Source: Verrucomicrobiota bacterium (GTDB lineage Bacteria > Verrucomicrobiota > Verrucomicrobiia > Opitutales > Opitutaceae). Taken from it: a stretch of 17,403 nucleotides of DNA. A program made the position numbers and the translations under genes. Positions 1 through 7,825 of the stretch are shown one piece after another. The notes under the pieces are model-generated. The model made no database searches. It was not told the DNA's origin and worked only from the letters and a program-made list of their open reading frames with translations. The DNA is taken from positions 1 to 17,403 of the forward strand of contig JAEWQP010000027.1 in the NCBI GenBank assembly GCA_023399155.1, read 5' to 3'. Every line of letters starts with the position of its first letter. The first letter of the stretch is position 1.

Positions 1-1314
1 GCCTTCGGCGGCGCCGGCCTCGCGCTCGCCGCGGTCCCGACCACGCCCGTGCGGGCGCAGACCGCCTCGGCACCGGCCGCCTCCACGGCGGCAAACAGCC
101 GCATCCGCTACGCCCTCATCGGGCTGGGCGCGCAGGGTCGCGTACTGATCGACGCACTACAAAGGATCGGCGGCATCGAGATGGTGGCGATCGTCGACAT
201 CTGGCCGTATGTCCGCACCTACACCGAGCGCCTGCTCAAGCGCTCGGGCATCACGGTGAAGTCCTACGCCTCGACCGAGGAGATGCTCGCGGCGGAGAAG
301 GATCTCGACGCCGCCATCGTGGCGACTCCGGACTTCTGGCACGCGCCGGTCACCAACATGTGCCTGCGTGCCGGGCTGCACGTGTATTGCGAGAAGATGA
401 TGAGCAATACGGTCGAGGGCGCTCGTTCGATGGTCACGACGATGCGGGAGACCGGGAAACTCCTCCAGATCGGACACCAGCGCCGCAGCAACCCGCGCTA
501 CCGCTTCGCCCTGCAGCGCCTGCTCAATGAGGCGCAGATCTGCGGTCGGCTCACGGCGGCCCAGGCCCAGTGGAACCGCGCCGCCTCGCCCGACCTCGGA
601 TGGCCGAAGAACTCGGAGATGCCCGCCGACCTGCTCAAGAAATGGGGCTTCGAGAACATGCACCAGTTCCGGAACTGGCGCTGGTTCAGAGCGCTCGGCG
701 GTGGACCGCTCAGCGACCTCGGTGCGCACCAGATCGACATCTTCCCGTGGTTTCTCGGCACGCACCCGTCCACCGTCTTCGCGTCCGGTGGCAACGACTA
801 CTACAGCGGTCGCGAGTGCGCGGACAACGCGATGGTGATCTACGAGTTTCCCATGCCCAGCGGTGGCACGGTGCGGGCGTTCTACCAGGTGCAGACCACG
901 ACCAGCGCGGGTGGCGGTTATTTTGAGTACTTCATGGGCGATCAGGGTTCGCTGAGGATTTCGGAGAATCCGCGCCTGTCTGTGCTCTACCGCGAGGCCT
1001 CTGCGCCCGACTGGAGTCCGTGGGTGGCTAAAAACTACCTGCGCGCCCAGCCCGCGCCGGTCACGACACCCACGGAAACCGCGGTCGACGTGCGCGAGAC
1101 CGCGCCGCTCCAAAGCTACGACATCCCGGTGACGTTCGCGAAGGCGATCCACCAGCCGCACCTCGAGAATTTCTTCAGCGCGATGCAGGGCAAGGCCCAG
1201 CTGACCTGCCCGGCCGATGAGGCATTCTCGAGTGAATACATCATCCACAAGGCCAACCAATCCATGGACGCCCGCCGGATCCTCGAGTTCACCCCCGGCG
1301 AGTTCGAGGCCTGA
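1..1314 (+). CDS. Gfo/Idh/MocA family oxidoreductase, exported, 5' partial
   Basis: NAD(P)-dependent sugar-type oxidoreductase. The frame is open from base 1, and the first ~20 codons encode a Gly/Ala/Leu-rich hydrophobic stretch followed by PVRAQ. This looks like the end of a signal peptide (probably Tat, as is common for this family in Verrucomicrobia and Planctomycetes), so the true start lies upstream and the GTG at 49 is not the start. A Rossmann motif GLGAQGR follows the signal. The CEKMM motif at about 385-402 keeps the catalytic Lys (bases 394-396) but replaces the usual EKP proline with Met. GGGPLSDLGAHQID at about 697-738 supplies the usual Asp and His of the substrate pocket. Export implies cofactor loading before translocation, as in glucose-fructose oxidoreductase; this is inferred. 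The substrate cannot be read from the sequence. It is followed by a palindromic repeat and a secreted sugar-binding-like gene. Confidence 0.9.
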   Translation, partial: AFGGAGLALAAVPTTPVRAQTASAPAASTAANSRIRYALIGLGAQGRVLIDALQRIGGIEMVAIVDIWPYVRTYTERLLKRSGITVKSYASTEEMLAAEKDLDAAIVATPDFWHAPVTNMCLRAGLHVYCEKMMSNTVEGARSMVTTMRETGKLLQIGHQRRSNPRYRFALQRLLNEAQICGRLTAAQAQWNRAASPDLGWPKNSEMPADLLKKWGFENMHQFRNWRWFRALGGGPLSDLGAHQIDIFPWFLGTHPSTVFASGGNDYYSGRECADNAMVIYEFPMPSGGTVRAFYQVQTTTSAGGGYFEYFMGDQGSLRISENPRLSVLYREASAPDWSPWVAKNYLRAQPAPVTTPTETAVDVRETAPLQSYDIPVTFAKAIHQPHLENFFSAMQGKAQLTCPADEAFSSEYIIHKANQSMDARRILEFTPGEFEA

Positions 1315-1330
1315 CCGTACCGACCCGTTC

Positions 1331-1460
1331 ACCACGGAGAACACAGAGATCACAAACCGGCACACAGTTCTGCAATCTCCCGCGAAGCCCGGCTCCTTCC
1401 TGGAGTGCGTGCGCCTGTTTCCGGCCGACCCGCTGCTCCGTGTCCGCGTTTCTCCGCGGC
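1331..1460. repeat. Degenerate inverted-repeat element (ACCACAGAG family), copy A
   Basis: The left arm ACCACGGAGAACACAGAG at 1331-1348 is approximately complementary to a right arm near 1436-1460 (CTCCGTGT...TTCTCCGCGG), which carries a short internal insertion. It begins 16 bases after the stop of the upstream gene. It is the most diverged of four related elements (B 2149-2292, C 4853-4880, D 8930-9054). Confidence 0.55.
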
Positions 1461-1485
1461 CAAGTCGCTCCCATCCTATTCTCAC

Positions 1486-2139
1486 ATGAAAACGTTCCTC
1501 ACTCTCGCTTTTGTCTCGATCGCCAGCGCCTCGCTGGCGTTTGCCGCCGACAAGGTTCCCCTCAAGACCGAGCTTCCGCCGCCGGTGCTCGTGGGCACGC
1601 CCGTGCCGGTCAAGCTCCCGAACCTCGAACCGCGCCCCACGGATACGACGCTCATGGTGCCTGCGGGCACGACCAACCTCGCTGCCGGCAAGACGGTGAC
1701 CGGCTCCGATGAGGAACCGCTCCTGGGTGACCTCTCGCTCCTGACCGACGGCGACAAATCGGCCGACGAGGGCTGCTTCACGGAGTTCGGCCCGGGCAAG
1801 CAGTGGGTGCAGATCGACCTCGAGGCCGCGTCCACCATCCACGCCGTGTGGGTCTGGCACTTCCACTCGCAATCGCGCGCCTACCTCGACGTCGTCGTGC
1901 AGGTCTCCGATGACCCGGACTTCATCGACGGCGTCACCACGATCTACAACAACGACCACGACAACAGCTCGGGCCTCGGTGCGGGGAAGGACCTGGCCTA
2001 CCTCGAGACCAATCGCGGCCGCCTGATGCCCGCACCCGAAGGCGGCGTGAAGGGCCGCTACGTGCGCCTCTACAGCAACGGCAATACCACGAACAACCTC
2101 AACCACTACATCGAGGTCGAGGTTTTCGGCACGAAGTGA
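1486..2139 (+). CDS. Secreted discoidin-like (F5/8 type C-like) carbohydrate-binding protein
   Basis: A 217-residue exported protein. Residues 1-21 form a signal peptide (MK, a hydrophobic core, then AFA|AD). A proline-rich spacer (about 22-60) leads into a single jelly-roll-like domain. That domain starts NLAAGKTVTGSDE, contains a LTDGDKS segment, then WVQIDLEAASTIHAVWVWHF, and ends with RYVRLYSNG and IEVEVFGTK. This order (N-L-A-x-G-K, TDG, W-V-x-I-D-L, Y-V-R-L) is typical of galactose-binding-like/F5/8 type C domains. No catalytic motif is visible. It probably binds sugars or surfaces in the periplasm or outside the cell. The ATG at 1486 was chosen because it directly precedes the signal peptide; the frame opens earlier, but that sequence lies inside the repeat. 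Family membership is fairly certain; ligand unknown. Confidence 0.8.
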   Translation: MKTFLTLAFVSIASASLAFAADKVPLKTELPPPVLVGTPVPVKLPNLEPRPTDTTLMVPAGTTNLAAGKTVTGSDEEPLLGDLSLLTDGDKSADEGCFTEFGPGKQWVQIDLEAASTIHAVWVWHFHSQSRAYLDVVVQVSDDPDFIDGVTTIYNNDHDNSSGLGAGKDLAYLETNRGRLMPAPEGGVKGRYVRLYSNGNTTNNLNHYIEVEVFGTK

Positions 2140-2148
2140 AGCTGGTTT

Positions 2149-2292
2149 GAACCACAGAGAGCACAGGGGTCCAAACCGAGATGGCAGCAAGGTGCACACA
2201 AAGCGCAAAGTTCGGAATCGGTTCTTCGCGCCTCCTGCGACTCTTTGCGGCCGCCCTTTCCGGCTCTGTGTCCTCTGTGACCTCTGTGGTTA
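2149..2292. repeat. Inverted-repeat element (ACCACAGAG family), copy B
   Basis: The left arm AACCACAGAGAGCACAG starts at 2149. The right arm at about 2264-2292 contains GGCTCTGTGTCCTCTGTGA and ends CCTCTGTGGTT. An inner stem, CGCAAAG (from about 2204) with CTTTGCG (to about 2249), nests inside. The element fills almost the whole gap between the discoidin-like gene and the Agl23-like gene and would fold as a long hairpin in either transcript. Confidence 0.75.
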
Positions 2293-2324
2293 AGATCATC
2301 GTCCAGGGGGTTCGCTGACGCTCC

Positions 2325-3899
2325 ATGTCGCATCGCGCGCTCGTCATCACCATCGCCTGCCTCGCGCTCGTCGCGCTGGCGTTGCGCGTGGTGAGACTCG
2401 ACGATCGGCCGCCGCACACGGACGAGGCGGTCAACGCCTGGATTCTCGGGCGCGTCCTCGCGGGTGATGCGTTCGCCTTTGATCCGCGCGACCGTCACGG
2501 GCCGCTGCTGCCTGCCGCGGGCCTTGTCGTCGCCACAATCCTCGGACGCCGCTCCTTTGCGGATCTCGATGAGCGCACGATCCGTCTCGCGCCGGCGATC
2601 ATCGGCGCGGCGGCCACGGGAATGTTCGCGCTGGGAGCCGGCCTGATTCCGAACGGCGTGCTCGCCAGCAGTGCCGCGCTCTGGGCGCTCTCTCCGCTTC
2701 CGATCTACTACGCGCGCTACGGCATCCACGAGACGTTGCTCGTGGCCGCGACGCTGCTTTTTCTCCTCGCCCTCGCGCGCGCCTGCGTGGCGGGTGAGAT
2801 GCGCCCGCGCCTCGGCTGGGCGGGCCTCGCCGGGTTTGCCGCCGGGACGATGGTGGCGGCCAAGCTCACAGCGTTGGTTCCACTCTCGGTGGCGGTGATC
2901 GCGCTCGGGGTATCGTGGTTTTCGGCTGGTCTCAGAGGTAGGGCGAGGCCTCAGGCCGAGCCGCGCTCTGGCTCCAGCCTTGCTCAATCGGCTCGGCCTG
3001 AGGCCTCGCCCTACCCCGGCATCGCGGCCTTTGCCCTGACTTCACTCGTCGCCTGCACGCTCGCCTACTCGTGGGGGTTCACACGCTTCGCCGGACTCCA
3101 CGACCTCGTCTTCGGTCTCGGCGAACCGCTCTCGCGCGCGGCCGGTCAAGGCCACGAGAAGGGACCGTTCTATTTCCTTGGCATCCTCGGCCACGGCGCC
3201 TTCGGCATCCTTTTCCTTCTCGCCGCGCTTGCCGGGGCCTTGCTCGCGTGGCACCGCGGCGGGGCAGTCGGACGCGCTCTCGTGATCTACGCCGCAGGGC
3301 TGCTGCTGGTTCACAGCGCCATCCCGTACAAAACGCCGTGGCTGGCACTCGGCCTGTTTCTGCCGCTGGCGACATTGGCAGCGTGGGCGATTGCTTGGGC
3401 TTTGAAGGTAGGGCGCGCGCTCCGAGCGCGCTCCGATGACGCAATTACTTGCGCGGCGCGCTCGGAGCGCGCGCCCTACCTTCGAGCCGCGATCTACGCT
3501 GGCCTCGCCGCCTTCGCCGCTGTCACCGTCCACGCCGATTACCGGCTTGTTTACTCCGAGCCCGCGACCGAGGCCAACCCGCTGGCCTACGCGCACACGA
3601 GTCCGGACCTGCGCCGGCTCGGGACACTCGTTGACTCGCTGCCGGGCCGCGAGCCGCTCATCGCCGTTTCGCTGGCCGACCCGTGGCCCCTGCCCTTCCT
3701 CCTGCGCCGCGAGGCGCGCGTCGGCTACTGGCAGCCGGGAAACACCCTGCCGGAGGACGCTGATCTCGTGATCACCGCAGTCGACGACATCGCCTCGCTC
3801 GACGTGCGTTTCGCGTCGTGGCGGCCACACTACTTCAGCCAGCGCCCGGGCGTCATGCTCGTGGCGCTACAGAATCCCGGGACGGAGGTCGCGCCGTGA
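2325..3899 (+). CDS. Agl23-like (TIGR03663-type) GT-C membrane protein with two in-frame REP doublets
   Basis: A 524-residue polytopic membrane protein resembling the family named flippase activity-associated protein Agl23, related to PMT/GT39 glycosyltransferases. After an N-terminal membrane helix, the first outer loop holds HTDEAVNAW with the acidic pair D33-E34, the usual GT-C catalytic/metal position. Further family marks are YYARYGIHETLLV, a HEKGPFYFLGIL segment and IPYKTPWLALG. Likely role: lipid-linked sugar transfer or glycolipid handling in the cytoplasmic membrane (family inference). Residues about 205-231 and 361-386 are encoded by palindromic repeats. Both inserts are Arg-rich, carry no stop and fall in loops between predicted membrane helices, so the protein may still be functional at about 470 native residues. 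A purine-rich AGGGGG lies about 12 bases upstream of ATG 2325. ApbE-like gene follows 127 bases downstream. Confidence 0.8.
   Translation: MSHRALVITIACLALVALALRVVRLDDRPPHTDEAVNAWILGRVLAGDAFAFDPRDRHGPLLPAAGLVVATILGRRSFADLDERTIRLAPAIIGAAATGMFALGAGLIPNGVLASSAALWALSPLPIYYARYGIHETLLVAATLLFLLALARACVAGEMRPRLGWAGLAGFAAGTMVAAKLTALVPLSVAVIALGVSWFSAGLRGRARPQAEPRSGSSLAQSARPEASPYPGIAAFALTSLVACTLAYSWGFTRFAGLHDLVFGLGEPLSRAAGQGHEKGPFYFLGILGHGAFGILFLLAALAGALLAWHRGGAVGRALVIYAAGLLLVHSAIPYKTPWLALGLFLPLATLAAWAIAWALKVGRALRARSDDAITCAARSERAPYLRAAIYAGLAAFAAVTVHADYRLVYSEPATEANPLAYAHTSPDLRRLGTLVDSLPGREPLIAVSLADPWPLPFLLRREARVGYWQPGNTLPEDADLVITAVDDIASLDVRFASWRPHYFSQRPGVMLVALQNPGTEVAP
2937..3015. repeat. REP doublet (REPIN-like) inside a coding sequence, copy 1
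   Basis: Two perfectly inverted arms, 2937-2962 and 2990-3015 (26 bases each), flank a 27-base spacer. Each arm starts with GGTAGGGCG and contains its own small palindrome, GGCCTCAGGCC. A GTAG head next to a stem is the classical layout of REP sequences mobilised by REP-associated tyrosine transposases (RAYT); the family link is inferred. It is read in the Agl23-like frame as an Arg/Pro/Ala-rich loop. Confidence 0.85.
3405..3482. repeat. REP doublet (REPIN-like) inside a coding sequence, copy 2
   Basis: Perfectly inverted 27-base arms at 3405-3431 and 3456-3482 with a 24-base spacer; the total of 78 bases is exactly 26 codons. Each arm carries the AAGGTAGGGCG head and the stem GCGCGCT-CCG-AGCGCGC. 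The stem differs from copy 1 while the GTAGGGCG head is the same. It is translated as an Arg-rich loop of the Agl23-like protein, in a different frame relative to the head than copy 1. Confidence 0.87.
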
Positions 3900-4026
3900 G
3901 CCTCGCCGACGGTTCGACCGCTCGGTCGTTCGGATCCCACGGCGGTGCGGCGACTCCGTGCCGGGCCAGGGCGACCGCCTTGGGTACTGGATACGACCAC
4001 ACTATCCCGTTCGGGCCGGTCGCGAC

Positions 4027-4842
4027 ATGTCGATGAGCGACCAACCTGCATCCATCGCCATCCATCGTCACCACGCCATGGCGACGGTGTTTGAGGTGCG
4101 CATCGCCGGCGAGGACGCGGTGTTTGCCGCGCAGGCCGCGCACGCCTCATTCGAGGTGGTCGACCGGATCGAGCGGCTGCTCAGCCGGTTCTGTCCCGAC
4201 AGTGAAGTCTCCTCCCTGGCTCGTTTGCGTCGCGGGGAATCAATGCAACTCTCGGAGCCCACCGCCGCCTGCCTGGCGCTCGCGCTGGAAGTCGAGGCCC
4301 AGACGGAACGCGCGTTTTCGCTCGCGGCCACGGCCAGCCGCACCGGCCATCCACCCGCCCGCTGGACGCTCGATCCCGCCAACCGCACGATCACCGTCCA
4401 CGAGGGGCTCTGCCTGCTGGACCTTGGCGCCATCGGCAAGGGCTTCGCCCTCGATCGCATGGCCGAGGACCTGCGCGAATGGGGCTGCCCGTCGTTCCTC
4501 CTCGTGGCGGGGGGAAGCAGCGTGCTCGCGGGCGAACCGCCGCCGGACTCCGACGCGTGGACGGCGCGGTTGAGCGATCCCACGCGGCCCGACGATCCGG
4601 CCGAGAGCATTCCGCTCGCGCACGCTGCGCTTGGCTCAAGCGGCCTGGCGCTGCAGGGCAGCCACATCACCGACCCGCGCACGGGCGAGCCCGTGTGCCA
4701 TCGCCGACGCACCTGGGTGCGAGCCGACAGCGCGGCCGAGGCGGACGCCTTTTCCACGGCACTGATGGTGCTCGACGATGTGAGCACCACTGCCCTCGCC
4801 AAACGACGACCGGATCTCAAGACTTGGATCACCCCGGCGTAG
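4027..4842 (+). CDS. ApbE-like FAD:protein FMN transferase
   Basis: ApbE enzymes move FMN from FAD onto a Thr of a target flavoprotein, using Mg2+. Visible motifs in order are HAMATVFEV near the N-terminus (the usual MGT-x-F position), LDLGAIGKGFALDRM in the middle (D-x-G-x-x-x-K-G-x-x-x-D), SSGLALQGSHITDPRTG (the S/T-G...H-I-x-D-P-x-T-G block) and ADAFSTALMVL near the end (A-D-x-x-S-T-A). At about 271 residues it is shorter than typical ApbE (about 310-350) and starts without a signal peptide or lipobox, so it may act in the cytoplasm. ATG 4027 is preferred. GTG 3958 would add 23 residues that look non-coding, and ATG 4033 is almost equivalent. No obvious Shine-Dalgarno. No target flavoprotein gene (for example nqrC or rnfG) is in view. 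Family assignment is confident; partner unknown. Confidence 0.87.
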   Translation: MSMSDQPASIAIHRHHAMATVFEVRIAGEDAVFAAQAAHASFEVVDRIERLLSRFCPDSEVSSLARLRRGESMQLSEPTAACLALALEVEAQTERAFSLAATASRTGHPPARWTLDPANRTITVHEGLCLLDLGAIGKGFALDRMAEDLREWGCPSFLLVAGGSSVLAGEPPPDSDAWTARLSDPTRPDDPAESIPLAHAALGSSGLALQGSHITDPRTGEPVCHRRRTWVRADSAAEADAFSTALMVLDDVSTTALAKRRPDLKTWITPA

Positions 4843-4852
4843 CCAGTATTTG

Positions 4853-4880
4853 AACCACAGAGCGCACAGAGGACACAGAG
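4853..4880. repeat. Half element of the ACCACAGAG repeat family, copy C
   Basis: AACCACAGAGCGCACAGAG followed by GACACAGAG begins 10 bases after the ApbE stop. No matching right arm occurs before the next gene at 4930, so this is a single arm, either a relic or a half-element. Confidence 0.6.
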
Positions 4881-4929
4881 AATAGCTCACATCCCCATCT
4901 TCGGATCTTCACTCTCCACTACCCACATC

Positions 4930-6540
4930 ATGTCCACCCCAAGTCCGCAGTCGTCCCCACACGGTTCGGTTCATCAAAACAAGGCCAGCCTCCTCCTCTT
5001 CTGGGGCTGCTTTGTCGCCCTCATCGCGACCTCGTTCGGTTTCATCACGCGAATGCTGCTCATTGGGCGATTCGCCGGTGATTTCGCGCTGGATAAGGTG
5101 ACCGTCGGCCAACTCCAAGGCGCTGGCATCTGGCCCTTCGCGATCTCGATCATCCTGTTCAGCCTTATCATCGACCGCATTGGCTATAGGATCGCGATGG
5201 TTTTCTCGTTCGCCTGTTACGCCGCTTATCTGACGATGGCATCGATGGCCTACGGCGCGATCCAAGGGCTCACGGGTGACGCACTCCATGTCGCCCAAGT
5301 CAAAGGCTACAATCTACTTTACTGGGGAAGCATTATCCTCGGCCTCGGAAACGGCACCGTCGAAGCCTTCGTGAACCCCGTCGTGGCCACGCTGTTTCGG
5401 ACGGAAAAGACAAAATGGCTCAACATTCTCCACGCTGGGTGGCCTGGCGGTTTGGTGCTCGGCGGTTTGATCACGATCTACATGGCAGATACCGCCAACA
5501 CGGGTGACTGGAGACTTGTCCTCGGGCTGATCGCCATTCCGGCTGTCACCTTCTTTTTGATGCTCATCGGAGCTCGCTTTCCGGTTAACGAGCGTGAGCA
5601 GGCGGGTGTTTCCTATCGCGAGATGCTCTCGGAGTTTGGCGTGTTCGGCGCATTCGTCGGTTTCGGCCTTATCTTCGCGCAACTCGCGCAAGTCCTCGGG
5701 TGGGGACCTGTCGTGCAATGGGGCCTGACCATCGCGGTCGTCGTGGCGTTCGGAGCCTACACAAAGAGCTTCGGTCGGGGAATTCTCGCCGTGCTGATTC
5801 TGATCATGTTTCCCCTGGCCACCACCGAACTCGGCACCGATGGCTGGATCAGTAGCCTGATGGAGCACCCTCTGGCCGCCGCCGGACATCATGCTGGCTG
5901 GGTGCTCGTCTATACGTCGTTTGTCATGATGCTCATGCGCTTCAGTGCCGGAGCGATCGTGCATCGCATCTCGCCGATAGGTCTGCTTTGCATGAGCGCC
6001 ACCCTTGCGATCGTAGGTCTGTTCCTACTCTCAAAGTGCGCCGATGCCACAGTGATAGCGATCTTTGCGGCTGCCACGCTGTATGCACTTGGAAAGACGT
6101 TCTTCTGGCCAACGATGCTAGCAGTTACGTCCGAGCAGTGCCCGCGAGGCGGCGCACTCACGCTGAACGCTGTCGGCGGCATTGGCATGATCGCGGTAGG
6201 CGTGCTTGGATTTCCTTTTATCGGCGCACTCCAGGAGAAGACTGCGACGCAGACCCTCGTCGCGGAGGCACCGGCCACAGCTCAAGCCGTGCTGGTGGAG
6301 AAGAGTTATATCCTCGGCGAGTACCAGGCCATTGATCCGGAGAAGGCAGCGATTGCGGCCAGCACCAACGCAGAGGCAAAGTCAGCATTGGCGTCAGCCA
6401 ACCTTGCGGGCCAGTTCGACGCTCTCGGCAAGATGGCCCTATTCCCCACCGTGATGCTCGCCTGTTACCTTGGCATGCTTCTCTATTTCCGCAGCCGCGG
6501 CGGGTACAAGCCCGTCGATATTAACGCCGCCAAATCCTGA
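4930..6540 (+). CDS. MFS transporter, probably sugar uptake
   Basis: A 536-residue membrane protein of the major facilitator superfamily. About 12 hydrophobic helices can be traced, from LLLFWGCFVALIATSFGF (residues ~21-38) to the last one near residues 505-525. A D-R-x-G-x-R-type loop after helix 2 (IIDRIGYRIAM) matches the MFS signature between helices 2 and 3, and a GNGTVEAFVNPVVATLF segment resembles sugar-porter relatives. Unusual: a hydrophilic Ala/Glu-rich segment of about 65 residues (~435-500) sits between the last two helices. Codon use looks less GC-biased at third positions than in neighbours, which may indicate a separate origin (eye estimate only). ATG 4930 begins a polar leader before helix 1. 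The context of a TIM-barrel epimerase and two Gfo/Idh/MocA genes suggests import of a sugar or glycoside. Substrate not determinable. Confidence 0.85.
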   Translation: MSTPSPQSSPHGSVHQNKASLLLFWGCFVALIATSFGFITRMLLIGRFAGDFALDKVTVGQLQGAGIWPFAISIILFSLIIDRIGYRIAMVFSFACYAAYLTMASMAYGAIQGLTGDALHVAQVKGYNLLYWGSIILGLGNGTVEAFVNPVVATLFRTEKTKWLNILHAGWPGGLVLGGLITIYMADTANTGDWRLVLGLIAIPAVTFFLMLIGARFPVNEREQAGVSYREMLSEFGVFGAFVGFGLIFAQLAQVLGWGPVVQWGLTIAVVVAFGAYTKSFGRGILAVLILIMFPLATTELGTDGWISSLMEHPLAAAGHHAGWVLVYTSFVMMLMRFSAGAIVHRISPIGLLCMSATLAIVGLFLLSKCADATVIAIFAAATLYALGKTFFWPTMLAVTSEQCPRGGALTLNAVGGIGMIAVGVLGFPFIGALQEKTATQTLVAEAPATAQAVLVEKSYILGEYQAIDPEKAAIAASTNAEAKSALASANLAGQFDALGKMALFPTVMLACYLGMLLYFRSRGGYKPVDINAAKS

Positions 6541-6548
6541 ACCTTCGT

Positions 6549-6624
6549 GGGTAGGGCGGGAGCCCGGATCCCGCCGCGAATGTCAACGGTCAATCGCGGC
6601 GCGCTCGGAGAGCGCGCCCTACCC
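6549..6624. repeat. Hybrid REP doublet in an intergenic region, copy 3
   Basis: Bounded by GGGTAGGGCG on the left and CGCGCCCTACCC on the right. The left unit forms GGCGGGA-loop-TCCCGCC and the right unit GGCGCGCT-CGGAG-AGCGCGCC. The two stems differ, so this is a doublet of two REP types sharing the GTAGGGCG head. It lies 8 bases after the MFS stop and could also protect or terminate that transcript. Confidence 0.8.
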
Positions 6625-6645
6625 TCCTCTCTTTCATCCTCCGAC

Positions 6646-6677
6646 CTTCAGCCATTCAGCCCTTCAGCCTTTCAGCC
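6646..6677 (+). repeat. Four tandem 8-base repeats (NTTCAGCC) upstream of a start codon
   Basis: Consecutive units are CTTCAGCC, ATTCAGCC, CTTCAGCC and TTTCAGCC, then a partial CTTC. The array ends 9 bases before the ATG at 6687 and occupies the place where a ribosome-binding site would be. No purine-rich Shine-Dalgarno is seen there. Confidence 0.8.
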
Positions 6678-6686
6678 CTTCTAACC

Positions 6687-7730
<1,044 letters not shown>

Positions 7731-7736
7731 GCTGAC

Positions 7737-7798
7737 TTTCTCGCGAGAAACTGGCGAAGGGCGCGAGCGGTGTGTGGGAAACCATCGCGTCCTTCGCC
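7737..7798 (+). other. Structured intergenic segment: 14-base palindrome plus 14-bp hairpin
   Basis: Six bases after the epimerase stop lies the perfect palindrome TTTCTCGCGAGAAA (7737-7750). It is followed by a hairpin whose arms 7753-7766 and 7785-7798 pair over 14 bp, with only one G-T (G-U in RNA) mismatch. The 18-base loop itself contains TGG-GAAA-CCA, a GNRA-type tetraloop on a 3-bp stem. No T-run follows, so this is not a standard intrinsic terminator. It ends 27 bases before the next start codon and may adjust expression within the operon (inference). Confidence 0.7.
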
Positions 7799-7825
7799 TT
7801 ACGCGCGAACCCCAATCTTCACCGC

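Noticed and set aside
157..2208. A 683-codon open frame on the minus strand
   Set aside because: It lies antisense to the Gfo/Idh/MocA and discoidin-like genes and the repeats between them. Its product is Arg/Val/His-rich without any recognisable domain, as expected from the mirror frame of GC-rich genes.
2937..3482. CRISPR-like or tandem-repeat interpretation of the palindromic segments
   Set aside because: Only two unrelated doublets, inverted rather than directly repeated, with no regular spacers; REP doublets explain them better.
3958..4026. Upstream GTG start adding 23 residues to the ApbE-like protein
   Set aside because: The extra residues have no family similarity, signal-peptide character or ribosome-binding site. 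ATG 4027 gives the expected start shortly before the first ApbE motif.
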